Source: Sphingobacterium haloxyli (lineage in GTDB: Bacteria; Bacteroidota; Bacteroidia; Sphingobacteriales; Sphingobacteriaceae). From it: a stretch of 64,000 nt of DNA. Shown in pieces: positions 25,746 through 33,610 of this stretch. Made by a program: the position numbers and the translations under genes. Under the pieces are notes generated by a model. The model was not told the origin of the DNA. It did no database searches and saw nothing but the letters and a program-made list of their open reading frames with translations. Numbering within the stretch: position 1 is the stretch's first letter; each line of letters starts with the position of its first letter. Location of the stretch: assembly GCF_002980525.1 (NCBI RefSeq), contig NZ_PVBQ01000013.1, positions 50,880-114,879 of the forward strand, read 5' to 3'.

Positions 25746-27383
25746 TTATTCTTTAATAGGCTCTACTCTAAACCAATCAAACTCTGCGTAACCGCTATCA
25801 TTGATTTGCGTGTCACGTACGGCGTATAGCCCTAACGTGGCACCGATCCATTTGCCCGGCTTTGCTGTAAATGCTTCTCCTACTGCTGTATACTTTTTGC
25901 CGTCCAGGCTATAAGACCATTGGCAGACTGCCCCCTTGTTTACTTTTACGCGGAGGTATATGTACTCCCCTTCTTGCAAATCGGTGATGGTCGTGACCGA
26001 CTCTTCGCCTGAAGTTAATCCATTCTTGCAGCTGGCATAATGGAGTGTTTGCTTGCCCTTGTCTTGCTTGATGTATAGCTGGCTGTAATCTTCTCCTACC
26101 GCAGCAAACCCAGCACGCTCATGCTCGATTTTCTCGTTTGCTATAAGCCGCATCTTGGTCGTTGCCATAAACTCCTCAGCAGGGAATTTTTGCGTGAGCA
26201 CATGCGGAATATCTAACAAATTTTTGTGATTTTCTGGGACTTGTTGTGTGTATAATGTTAAGTGCCCATGCTTGCTCGGCATAAGCCAGGTACCATCAGG
26301 GTTGGCTTGCCATTGCCATTGCTTACCAAGTAGTGGTGTTTCGAATTCATCCGACTCGACAGGAGTCTCAATCGGATACGTTTTCCCAACGTTCGGTTTT
26401 TTATATGTCGATACCGGTTCCCCAGTTCCCTTAATATCGTTTTCTATACCGATGATAGGCCAATCATCAACCCACTTCATAGGCTGTAAGTGAACGATAC
26501 GGCCATATGCATCTTTATCTTGAAAGTGTACAAACCAGTCCTCCCCGGTTTGCGTATCTATCCAAGCGCCTTGATGAGGGCCATTAATGGATGTGCTTCC
26601 TTGATGCATGGCGACGTGTCGTTCATAGGGACCATATACATTTTTAGAACGTAATACCAGCTGCCATCCGGTAGAAACGCCGCCCGCAGGAGCAAACAAA
26701 TAGTAGTAGCCATTGCGTTTATGCATCTTGGTCCCCTCAATAGTTGGGTCGTCTTCATGTCCATCATAAACAATCACGCCGCGATCCAACACTTTGCTAC
26801 CGGTTGCATTGAGCTTCGCAATAGCAACGACACTTTTCAGTCCGGCGCGACTCCCTGCATACGCAAAAGACAGGTAGTTATTGCCATCCTCGTCCCAAAA
26901 CGGACAGGGATCGATTAATCCTTTGCCCTCAAATACCAGAACGGGCGCTGACCAGTCTCCGGCAGGGTCCTTCGTTTTAATCATATAGATGCCAAAATCA
27001 GGATCTCCCCAATATATGTAGAATTCGCCTTCATGATAGCGAATAGAAGGAGCCCAAATACCATTTCCATGTTGGACCGTGTTGAATACATCTTCTGGGA
27101 TTTGCCTAGCCAAGGCGTGTGAGACGATTTTCCAGTTTACTAGGTCTTTTGAGTGTAATACAGGAAGCCCTGGAGCATGATTGAAGCTCGAGGCAGTCAT
27201 ATAAAAGTCATCGCCTACGCGGATCGCATCCGGGTCGGAATAATCGGCATGTAAAATCGGATTTTGGTACTGTCCGTTGCCCAAATCAGCAACCCATACG
27301 GATGAAACATGTGGGCTTTGCGCATAAATTGCTGAGCCGGATGATAGCACAAAAGCAAGTGAAAGTATAGAAAGTTTATTCAT
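25746..27383 (-). CDS. GH43-family glycoside hydrolase with beta-sandwich C-terminal domain
   Basis: This 545-residue secreted enzyme has a signal peptide (about 1-21), a five-bladed propeller of GH43 type and a C-terminal concanavalin-like domain. GH43 landmarks are NPILHADYSDPDAIRVGDDF (base Asp), DPCPFWDEDGNNYL and IEGTKMHKRNGYYYLF (acid Glu). The C-terminal beta-sandwich (from about residue 345) is the one seen in beta-xylosidase-type GH43 members. In a pectin locus it may release arabinose or xylose from side chains (RG-I arabinan, xylogalacturonan). The exact substrate cannot be read. It is the first gene of the minus-strand operon and has a good promoter upstream. Confidence 0.9.
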   Translation of the reverse strand: MNKLSILSLAFVLSSGSAIYAQSPHVSSVWVADLGNGQYQNPILHADYSDPDAIRVGDDFYMTASSFNHAPGLPVLHSKDLVNWKIVSHALARQIPEDVFNTVQHGNGIWAPSIRYHEGEFYIYWGDPDFGIYMIKTKDPAGDWSAPVLVFEGKGLIDPCPFWDEDGNNYLSFAYAGSRAGLKSVVAIAKLNATGSKVLDRGVIVYDGHEDDPTIEGTKMHKRNGYYYLFAPAGGVSTGWQLVLRSKNVYGPYERHVAMHQGSTSINGPHQGAWIDTQTGEDWFVHFQDKDAYGRIVHLQPMKWVDDWPIIGIENDIKGTGEPVSTYKKPNVGKTYPIETPVESDEFETPLLGKQWQWQANPDGTWLMPSKHGHLTLYTQQVPENHKNLLDIPHVLTQKFPAEEFMATTKMRLIANEKIEHERAGFAAVGEDYSQLYIKQDKGKQTLHYASCKNGLTSGEESVTTITDLQEGEYIYLRVKVNKGAVCQWSYSLDGKKYTAVGEAFTAKPGKWIGATLGLYAVRDTQINDSGYAEFDWFRVEPIKE

Positions 27384-27415
27384 TGTTATGTGTTTGATTT
27401 ACGTATTGGTAATCA

Positions 27416-27446
27416 CAAGAATACATATTTTTGAGGAGTGTACAAA
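27416..27446 (-). promoter_or_regulatory. Bacteroidota-type promoter of the GH43-CE8-CE12 operon
   Basis: On the minus strand, TTTG (27446-27443) is followed after 19 bases by TATTCTTG (27423-27416). This matches the TTTG-N19-TAnnTTTG pattern with one mismatch. Transcription should start about 30 bases before the GH43 ATG at 27383. The LacI-type palindrome lies just upstream, at 27458-27481. Confidence 0.6.
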
Positions 27447-27457
27447 AAAAGAAATAT

Positions 27458-27481
27458 GCAATCGTTACCGGCAACGATTGC
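27458..27481. promoter_or_regulatory. LacI-type operator in the divergent GH43/CE12 intergenic region
   Basis: This 24-base inverted repeat has arms GCAATCGTTACC and GGCAACGATTGC, with one mismatch and a CG centre, as is usual for LacI-family operators. It sits between two divergent operons (GH43-CE8-CE12 on minus; CE12-dehydrogenase on plus). It shares the CGTTACCGRYAACG core with the site at 29361. The best candidate regulator is the LacI-family gene at 42221. Confidence 0.75.
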
Positions 27482-27570
27482 GCGTAATTTTATAGTTTAG
27501 TTTTAAAAAAAATCAGATATTGACATCGTGTAAGCAAGCAAGGGAATAAACATACGTAAACCACAAAATA

Positions 27571-28314
27571 ATGAAAACACCTAGGTTCATCCCATTTTGG
27601 GGAATATTTTTATTGGTTTTGCTGTGTAGTTTTATGCCGAAATCTAAGAAAACAGTTTGGATGATAGGCGATTCTACGATGGCTATAAAAGCGCCCGACA
27701 AATTTCCGGAAACGGGTTGGGGTGTGGCATTTGCGGAGATGTTCAGACCCGATGTGGATGTGCTAAATAAGGCAAAGAACGGGAGAAGCACGAAGTCCTG
27801 TATTCGAGAAGGGATCTGGAAAGAAGTAAGCGACGGGTTGAGAGGGGGAGATTATGTTTTTATTCAATTTGGGCACAATGATGAGAAAGTCCATAAGCCG
27901 AATACAGGAACAACGATTGAGGAATACAAAGCAAACCTTTCGTTATTCGTCACGGAAGCTCGGTCGAAAGGAGCCGAACCCATCTTGTTGACACCCATCG
28001 CCCGCCGTGCATTCGAGGACGGCAAGCTCGTCGATACGCATGGTGCGTATCCCGATGCGGTAAGAAAGGTAGCGGACAGCTTACATGTGCCGCTTATCGA
28101 CTTGACACAACAAACATCGGAATTATTAACCGAGTTGGGCGAGGAGAAATCGGCCAGTTTGTTTTTACATCTGCCGGAGGGACATATCAATTATCCAAAA
28201 GGGGTAATCGATAATACACATTTGAATGAACGGGGGGCGGAGGCCGTCGCTCATCTTGTCGCTCTTGACCTGGAGCAGCAGCATATACCTTTAGCGAAAG
28301 ATTTAAAAGAATAA
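27571..28314 (+). CDS. CE12-type rhamnogalacturonan acetylesterase (second copy)
   Basis: This 247-residue SGNH hydrolase of the CE12 type shows WMIGDSTMAIK (Ser), NGRSTKSC (Gly block), QFGHNDEKVH (Asn) and IDNTHLNERGA (Asp/His). The N-terminal hydrophobic segment (FWGIFLLVLLCSF) is a signal peptide. It diverges from the copy at 23953, so the two may handle different acetylation positions. Twelve bases downstream begins a dehydrogenase gene, and a LacI-type operator lies about 90 bases upstream. Confidence 0.9.
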   Translation: MKTPRFIPFWGIFLLVLLCSFMPKSKKTVWMIGDSTMAIKAPDKFPETGWGVAFAEMFRPDVDVLNKAKNGRSTKSCIREGIWKEVSDGLRGGDYVFIQFGHNDEKVHKPNTGTTIEEYKANLSLFVTEARSKGAEPILLTPIARRAFEDGKLVDTHGAYPDAVRKVADSLHVPLIDLTQQTSELLTELGEEKSASLFLHLPEGHINYPKGVIDNTHLNERGAEAVAHLVALDLEQQHIPLAKDLKE

Positions 28315-28325
28315 ATTATATACGG

Positions 28326-29336
28326 ATGAAGAAATTAATTTGTGCCGAGCCGGGACGATTTGTGTATGAAGAGGCAGATATCCCAAAGCCGGGAAAAGGA
28401 GAATCCTTGCTGCGTATCCGAAAAATTGGAATTTGTGGTACGGATATCCATGCGTTTGCTGGCAGACAGCCTTTCTTTACTTACCCCCGCGTATTGGGGC
28501 ATGAGGTTGCTGCGGACTATGTAGAAGGTGACGCAGCAGGGTTTACAACAGGGGATAAAGTGACGGTAATCCCGTATTTCACAGCTGGTACAGATATTGC
28601 TTCGCGGATGGGCAAGCCAAACTGTACCAATGATATGCGTGTTTTAGGCGTCCATATCGATGGCGCTATGGCCGAATATGTAGTTGTTCCGTCGCATGCC
28701 TTACGTAAAGCCACCGATTTGGATTATGACGATCTCGTACTTGTCGAGCCGTTATCCATTGGTGCCCACGGTATACAGCGGGGCGGTATTATTCCGGGAG
28801 AGTTTGTCCTGGTGATGGGAGCAGGCCCAATAGGTTTAGGGATTATCGCCTTGGCAAATATTGCGGGAGGAAAGGTTATCGCGCTGGATGTTGACGACAG
28901 TCGCTTGGCTTATGCAAAAGAGTTGGGGGCGTCTTACACCGTTTCGGCACGAGATGCGGATGTGCAGGAGCAACTGGCAACTATTACGAATGGTGACATG
29001 CCTACGCTTTTGTTTGACGCGACGGGGAATACAGCGGCTATCAATAACGCTTTCCAATATATGGCGCATGGTGCACGCTATGTGCTGGTAGGTTTGCAAA
29101 AAGAGGAGATACACTTTAGCCATCCGGAATTTCACAAACGAGAGGGTACATTGATGAGTAGCCGGAATGCTGTTGCGCGTGATTTTGAATATGTCATGGA
29201 GCGCTTACAGGACAAATCGTTAGATGCTCAACAGTTTATTACACGACGGGTCAAGTTCGAGGACGTGGCGGAACTGTTCACCGACGTTAATAAACCACTA
29301 CTTTCCGGAATCAAGACCGTAATTGAGTTTAGTTAA
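28326..29336 (+). CDS. Zinc-type MDR alcohol dehydrogenase, uronate-related
   Basis: This 336-residue medium-chain dehydrogenase has catalytic-zinc residues in KIGICGTDIHAF (Cys), GHEVAADY (His-Glu) and VEPLSIGAHG, plus a Rossmann motif GAGPIGLGI. The segment that should hold the four structural-zinc cysteines reads TAGTDIASRMGKPNC, with only the last Cys kept, so the structural zinc appears lost. Relatives include E. coli L-galactonate 5-dehydrogenase (LgoD/YjjN), which makes tagaturonate, the substrate of UxaB. Given uxaB, uxaA and uxaC nearby, a role in feeding an L-hexonate into this route is plausible but unproven. It shares a transcript with the CE12 gene upstream. Confidence 0.8.
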   Translation: MKKLICAEPGRFVYEEADIPKPGKGESLLRIRKIGICGTDIHAFAGRQPFFTYPRVLGHEVAADYVEGDAAGFTTGDKVTVIPYFTAGTDIASRMGKPNCTNDMRVLGVHIDGAMAEYVVVPSHALRKATDLDYDDLVLVEPLSIGAHGIQRGGIIPGEFVLVMGAGPIGLGIIALANIAGGKVIALDVDDSRLAYAKELGASYTVSARDADVQEQLATITNGDMPTLLFDATGNTAAINNAFQYMAHGARYVLVGLQKEEIHFSHPEFHKREGTLMSSRNAVARDFEYVMERLQDKSLDAQQFITRRVKFEDVAELFTDVNKPLLSGIKTVIEFS

Positions 29337-29360
29337 CTGAAATTACAGTATAAACTAGTG

Positions 29361-29386
29361 CGCAAACGTTACCGATAACGTTTGCG
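29361..29386. promoter_or_regulatory. LacI-type operator upstream of the third CE8 gene
   Basis: This 26-base inverted repeat has arms CGCAAACGTTACC and GATAACGTTTGCG, with one mismatch and a CG centre. It shares its core with the operator at 27458 and lies 25 bases after the dehydrogenase stop and 91 bases before the CE8 ATG. It is likely bound by the LacI-family protein encoded at 42221. Confidence 0.75.
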
Positions 29387-29477
29387 TTCTTAATTTTAAG
29401 CTAACCCGCTGCTAAACTGAATATTAATGTATAAATTTATCTTCGACCAATAAAGAGGGAGTAATAAAATACATTTA

Positions 29478-30455
29478 ATGAAGGCAAACCTATTCATCAT
29501 TTTGGTTTTTTTCTGGATGGAAGCTGCGTGGGGGGCATCCTATGACTTCGTCGTGGCGAAAGACGGTAGCGGTAATTTTGAGACCGTACAGGAGGCCATC
29601 GATGCCGTTTCTTCTTTTCGCAAAAATGTAACCACGATTTTTGTGAAAAAAGGGGTGTATAAAGAAAAGATTGTCTTAGCTTTTCCGAAGCAGCATATAA
29701 AACTCATTGGCGAAGACAAATTTAATACGATTCTGACGTATGATGACTTTGCTCAGAAAAAAAACATATTTGATGAAGAAATCGGCACATCGGGCTCATC
29801 CAGTTTCTATTGTATTGGAGATGGGTTTACTGCAGAGAATATCACGTTTGAAAATAGTGCCGGTCCTGTGGGACAAGCCGTAGCGATATGGGTGGCTGCG
29901 GATAAGGCAATCTTTATCAACTGTCGTTTCTTAGGCTTTCAAGATACGCTGTATACATATGGTAAAGGTGCGCGGCAATTATATGTCAACTGTTATATTG
30001 AGGGAACAGTAGATTATATTTTTGGATCGTCTACAGCTTGGTTTGAAGCCTGCGAGCTACATTGTAAGAAATCAGGCTATATTACCGCCGCTTCAACCCC
30101 TGAAACAGCTGAATACGGCTATATATTCAATAATTGTATCATCACGGGAGCTGAGGATGTGCAACGGTTTTATTTAGGTCGTCCGTGGCGGCCGTATGCG
30201 AAAGTCGTGTTTATGCATTGCATCTTACCGGAATTTATCGTTCCGGAAGGATGGCACAACTGGGGGAAGGAGAGCAACGAACAAACTGCTTTTTATGCAG
30301 AATATAAAAATAAGGGAGGGGGCGCTTTGTCACAAAGTCGTGTCAAATGGTCTAGGCAGCTCACGGACGAAGAGGCAGGAAAGTTAACACTATCAACTGT
30401 TTTCGGTGATTGGGACGCCAAATCAGTAATAAATAAACATCCGGTTCTCCGGTAA
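29478..30455 (+). CDS. CE8 pectinesterase (third copy)
   Basis: This 325-residue pectin methylesterase has a signal peptide (about 1-19). CE8 blocks are GQAVAIWVAAD, FLGFQDTLYTYG, the catalytic GTVDYIFGSSTAWFEAC and YLGRPWRPY. It has no lipobox, so a periplasmic place is likely. The gene's last codons and stop overlap a LacI half-operator (30451-30462). It stands between an operator and the start of the long catabolic operon and may be its first gene. Confidence 0.93.
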   Translation: MKANLFIILVFFWMEAAWGASYDFVVAKDGSGNFETVQEAIDAVSSFRKNVTTIFVKKGVYKEKIVLAFPKQHIKLIGEDKFNTILTYDDFAQKKNIFDEEIGTSGSSSFYCIGDGFTAENITFENSAGPVGQAVAIWVAADKAIFINCRFLGFQDTLYTYGKGARQLYVNCYIEGTVDYIFGSSTAWFEACELHCKKSGYITAASTPETAEYGYIFNNCIITGAEDVQRFYLGRPWRPYAKVVFMHCILPEFIVPEGWHNWGKESNEQTAFYAEYKNKGGGALSQSRVKWSRQLTDEEAGKLTLSTVFGDWDAKSVINKHPVLR

Positions 30456-30462
30456 CGATTGC
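30451..30462. promoter_or_regulatory. LacI-type half-operator before the uronate operon
   Basis: GGTAACGATTGC matches the consensus right half of the 27458 palindrome perfectly over 12 bases, but the left half is not recognisable. It overlaps the stop codon of the CE8 gene and lies about 200 bases before the GH105 gene that opens the long catabolic operon. It could be a weak operator or chance; the position favours a real site. Confidence 0.4.
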
Positions 30463-30545
30463 ATAGTTTTTTCTTTCTTTTTCTAGACAAACGGTGTAGA
30501 CTTGTCTAAGCGAAATAGCCAAGAACTAAACAAATAAAGGGGAAA

Positions 30546-30644
30546 ATGATACGAAAGAAACAAGATATCAGAATAATATATATCACTTTGCTCATGGTTT
30601 GGGGATGCAACGATGCATCAGAAAAAGCGTTGGTGATAAAGTAG
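30546..30644 (+). CDS. Possible 32-residue mini-lipoprotein
   Basis: An ATG, preceded by AAAGGGG, opens a 32-codon frame that ends 10 bases before the GH105 start. The product has a basic N-terminus, a short hydrophobic run and a lipobox-like LMVWGC followed by NDASEK, so it looks like a complete lipoprotein signal with an 11-residue tail. It may be a true small lipoprotein, a leader peptide, or the remnant of a larger lipoprotein gene. I see no homology that decides this. Confidence 0.4.
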   Translation: MIRKKQDIRIIYITLLMVWGCNDASEKALVIK

Positions 30645-30654
30645 GGGATAAAAA

Positions 30655-32565
30655 ATGAAGAAGAATATAAGTTTTGTAGTTTGTTTACTGTTGTTAACAC
30701 AGCTCGGTGTTGGGCAACAGAAACTATCCGAGAAAATGGCCATTACGGCGATGGATTCGCTGTATAAAGATGCCCGGTTCACCAATGTGGATAAGGGGCC
30801 CCAGTGGACCTACGACATGGGCGTAGTATTGGAAGGCATGGTGGAGGTATGGCGGAATACAGGCAATAAAACGTATTTCGACTATATACAAGGCTGGATG
30901 GATCAGTTTGTAATGGAAGACGGTGATATCCGAAATTATAGACCAGAAGAGTATAATATCGACCATATCAAAAATGGCCGCTCATTATTGTTCCTGTACA
31001 AGGTCACGGGGAAGCAGAAATATTTAAAAGCCAGTGAAAAGATCTATAACCAGATCTTGACACATCCTCGGACCAATGAGGGCGGATTTTGGCATAAGAA
31101 AATCTATCCGCATCAAATGTGGCTGGATGGACTCTATATGGCACAACCCTTTTATACAGAGTATGCTGCTTTGATGGGTATCGATAGTGCGTTTGATGAT
31201 ATCGTAAACCAGTTTACGTATATGGAAAATCATGCGCGAGATGAAAAAACGGGATTACTGTACCACGGTTGGGACGAATCCCGTAGCGAACGATGGGCAG
31301 ATCCGACAACAGGACTTTCCAAACATTTTTGGGGACGGGGAATTGGCTGGTATGCGATGGCTTTGGTGGATGTGCTAGATTATTTCCCACAGGAGCATCC
31401 CGGTAGAGAAAAGCTCTTACAAATCTTGAACCGAACGTTGACGGCTATTGCGAAACACCAAGATGGTAAAACAGGGGTATGGTATGATATTGTTGATTTA
31501 GCTGCTCGCGAAGGAAATTATCTAGAGGCTTCGGCGTCCAGTATGTTCGTATATGCGATGGCGAAGGCTGTTAGAAAAGGATATGTGGCAAAAGAGGACT
31601 TCCAAGAATCAATTGATAAGGGGTATACCGGCTTGGTAAAACAGTTCGTCACCCCGGGCGGCCCTGACCGTGTGAATATTAACCATGTCGTAACTGTTTC
31701 CGGATTGGGAGGATCAAAAAATTACCGTGATGGGAGCTTTGCATACTATATGAGTGAACCCGTGAAACCTAATGATCCTAAAGGTGTTGGCCCTTTTATC
31801 CTAGCCGCATCCGAACTCGAATTTGCAAAAACAGCAAAAGGAGGAAAAATAAATGTGATGTTGGATAATCATTATAACAATGAGTACAAGAAGGCACCGG
31901 ACGGTCAATTGAAGCCTTATCATTACCTTTGGGACGGTCAGGACAATAACGGTTTCTTTTTGTTAGGGCGCATATTTGAAGAATATGGAGGCAAATTGAA
32001 CACATTGCGTGAAGCACCAACCCAGGAGAAGTTGGCAAACACCGATATTTATATCATTGTTGATCCTGATACGGAGAAGGAGACAACGAGTCCAAATTAC
32101 ATGAACGAAGCGGATGCGGATGAGATTGCAAGTTGGGTTCGGGCAGGAGGTGTGTTGGTGCTATTGCTCAATGATGCGGGCAATTGTGAGATAACGAAGT
32201 TCAATACCCTGCCTAAAAAATTCGGGATCACGTTTAATGAAGACAACCGGAATATGGTGAAAGGAAATAATTATGCGGAGGGCGCTATTATTATGCCGGC
32301 GAAAACAGAGATTTTCAAGAAGACAAAGAAGATTTATATAAAAGAAATCTCGACCATCGAGGTTACAAAGCCGGCAAAAGCGCTCGTGCAAGACAACGGC
32401 GATACCATCATCGCAACAGCAAAATTTGGTAAAGGAACTGTTTTCGCTATTGGTGATCCGTGGTTGTACAATGAATATGTAGATGGGCGCAAACTTCCGG
32501 CAGAATATCAGAACTTTGACGCAGCGCATGAACTGATACACTGGTTAGTGAAAAAAGCGAAATAA
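30655..32565 (+). CDS. GH105 unsaturated uronyl hydrolase fused to a DUF4350-like domain
   Basis: Residues about 1-385 of this 636-residue secreted protein form a GH105 barrel (HPRTNEGGFWHKK, YPHQMWLDGLYMA with catalytic D158, YHGWDESRSERWADP). The signal peptide ends near residue 20 (GVGQ). The remaining 250 residues form a DUF4350/glutamine-amidotransferase-like domain (LDNHYNNEY, YIIVDPDTEKE, IASWVRAGGVLVLL, GTVFAIGDPWLYNEY). It lacks an obvious catalytic Cys and may bind carbohydrate. It opens the long catabolic operon and abuts the PL10 lyase gene with no gap, so lyase products and hydrolase are co-produced. The GH105 at 66 lacks this extra domain. Confidence 0.92.
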   Translation: MKKNISFVVCLLLLTQLGVGQQKLSEKMAITAMDSLYKDARFTNVDKGPQWTYDMGVVLEGMVEVWRNTGNKTYFDYIQGWMDQFVMEDGDIRNYRPEEYNIDHIKNGRSLLFLYKVTGKQKYLKASEKIYNQILTHPRTNEGGFWHKKIYPHQMWLDGLYMAQPFYTEYAALMGIDSAFDDIVNQFTYMENHARDEKTGLLYHGWDESRSERWADPTTGLSKHFWGRGIGWYAMALVDVLDYFPQEHPGREKLLQILNRTLTAIAKHQDGKTGVWYDIVDLAAREGNYLEASASSMFVYAMAKAVRKGYVAKEDFQESIDKGYTGLVKQFVTPGGPDRVNINHVVTVSGLGGSKNYRDGSFAYYMSEPVKPNDPKGVGPFILAASELEFAKTAKGGKINVMLDNHYNNEYKKAPDGQLKPYHYLWDGQDNNGFFLLGRIFEEYGGKLNTLREAPTQEKLANTDIYIIVDPDTEKETTSPNYMNEADADEIASWVRAGGVLVLLLNDAGNCEITKFNTLPKKFGITFNEDNRNMVKGNNYAEGAIIMPAKTEIFKKTKKIYIKEISTIEVTKPAKALVQDNGDTIIATAKFGKGTVFAIGDPWLYNEYVDGRKLPAEYQNFDAAHELIHWLVKKAK

Positions 32566-33606
32566 ATGATGCGTATTAGGTTTTCCATATTGTTTTATTG
32601 TTTGCTCTCGGTATCGTATTCTGTTTTTGCGCAGGAGAGGCTAAAAGATAGTTTAGCAGAGAAGGTGCTGGTATACCAGCTTCCCAATGGAGCATGGGGA
32701 AAACAAGTTGATAAGAAAGCAGTCAATTATGCTTTACCATTAACGAAGGAATTACTTCAGAAAATTAAAGCCACGGGCGAAGAACAGGCTACGATTGACA
32801 ATGGAGCAACAACGCGCGAAATTAACATATTAATGGAGGCCTATGCCAAAACGCAGAACGCTGATTATTTAAACGCAGCTCGTCTAGGGGTAGCATATTT
32901 GTTGGAAGCACAATATGAAAATGGGGGTTTTCCGCAATACTATCCTAACAAGTCCTTATATCGGGGACAAATCACCTATAATGATAACGCAATGATTAAT
33001 GTGTTAACCGTGTTGGACAACTTAGTGAAGGAAAAAGCGGGTTTTGCCGCACTAGGTGAGGACAAGTTAAAAAGACGTGCGGCAGATGCATTGGCGAGAG
33101 GCATAGATTGTATATTGAAAACACAGGTGGTTCAGGACGACTCTTTAACCATCTGGGCCGCGCAATATGATGAAAAAACGTTACGGCCAGAACAGGCCAG
33201 AGCTTTTGAGCCAGCTTCGCTAAGTACATCGGAATCGGTCAACATTGTTCGTTTTTTAATGCAGCAGCCCGTTACACCAGCAATAGAACAAGCTGTAGAA
33301 TCTGCTATTCGTTGGTTTGCCGCACATGATCTAGAAGGATATCGATTTGATAAGACAAAAGATCCGAAAACAGGAAAAACGGTTCGTGACTTGGTCGCCG
33401 ATAGCACTTCCGTGATATGGTCGAGATTTTATGATATCGAGAATAATAAACCGCTATTCGGCGATCGGGACAATAGCGTGACTTACGATTTTTCACAAAT
33501 ATCAGATGAACGAAAGAATGGGTATGCATGGTTTGGGAATTGGCCGGCGAAACTGTTGGAAAAAGACTACCCCAAGTGGAAGAAAAATAAGGAGATAAAA
33601 AAGTAG
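32566..33606 (+). CDS. PL10-family pectate lyase
   Basis: This 346-residue secreted pectate lyase has a signal peptide (about 1-22, ending VFAQ). It is built on the PL10 (alpha/alpha)3-barrel: QLPNGAWGKQVDKK, TIDNGATTREINIL, GFPQYYPNK and ITYNDNAMINVL are family blocks. PL10 enzymes cleave polygalacturonate by beta-elimination using Ca2+ and an Arg base. Its ATG directly follows the GH105 stop, and uxaB begins 4 bases after its own stop. This makes three galacturonan-cleaving enzymes of different folds in the window (PL1, GH28, PL10). Confidence 0.92.
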   Translation: MMRIRFSILFYCLLSVSYSVFAQERLKDSLAEKVLVYQLPNGAWGKQVDKKAVNYALPLTKELLQKIKATGEEQATIDNGATTREINILMEAYAKTQNADYLNAARLGVAYLLEAQYENGGFPQYYPNKSLYRGQITYNDNAMINVLTVLDNLVKEKAGFAALGEDKLKRRAADALARGIDCILKTQVVQDDSLTIWAAQYDEKTLRPEQARAFEPASLSTSESVNIVRFLMQQPVTPAIEQAVESAIRWFAAHDLEGYRFDKTKDPKTGKTVRDLVADSTSVIWSRFYDIENNKPLFGDRDNSVTYDFSQISDERKNGYAWFGNWPAKLLEKDYPKWKKNKEIKK

Positions 33607-33610
33607 AGAT

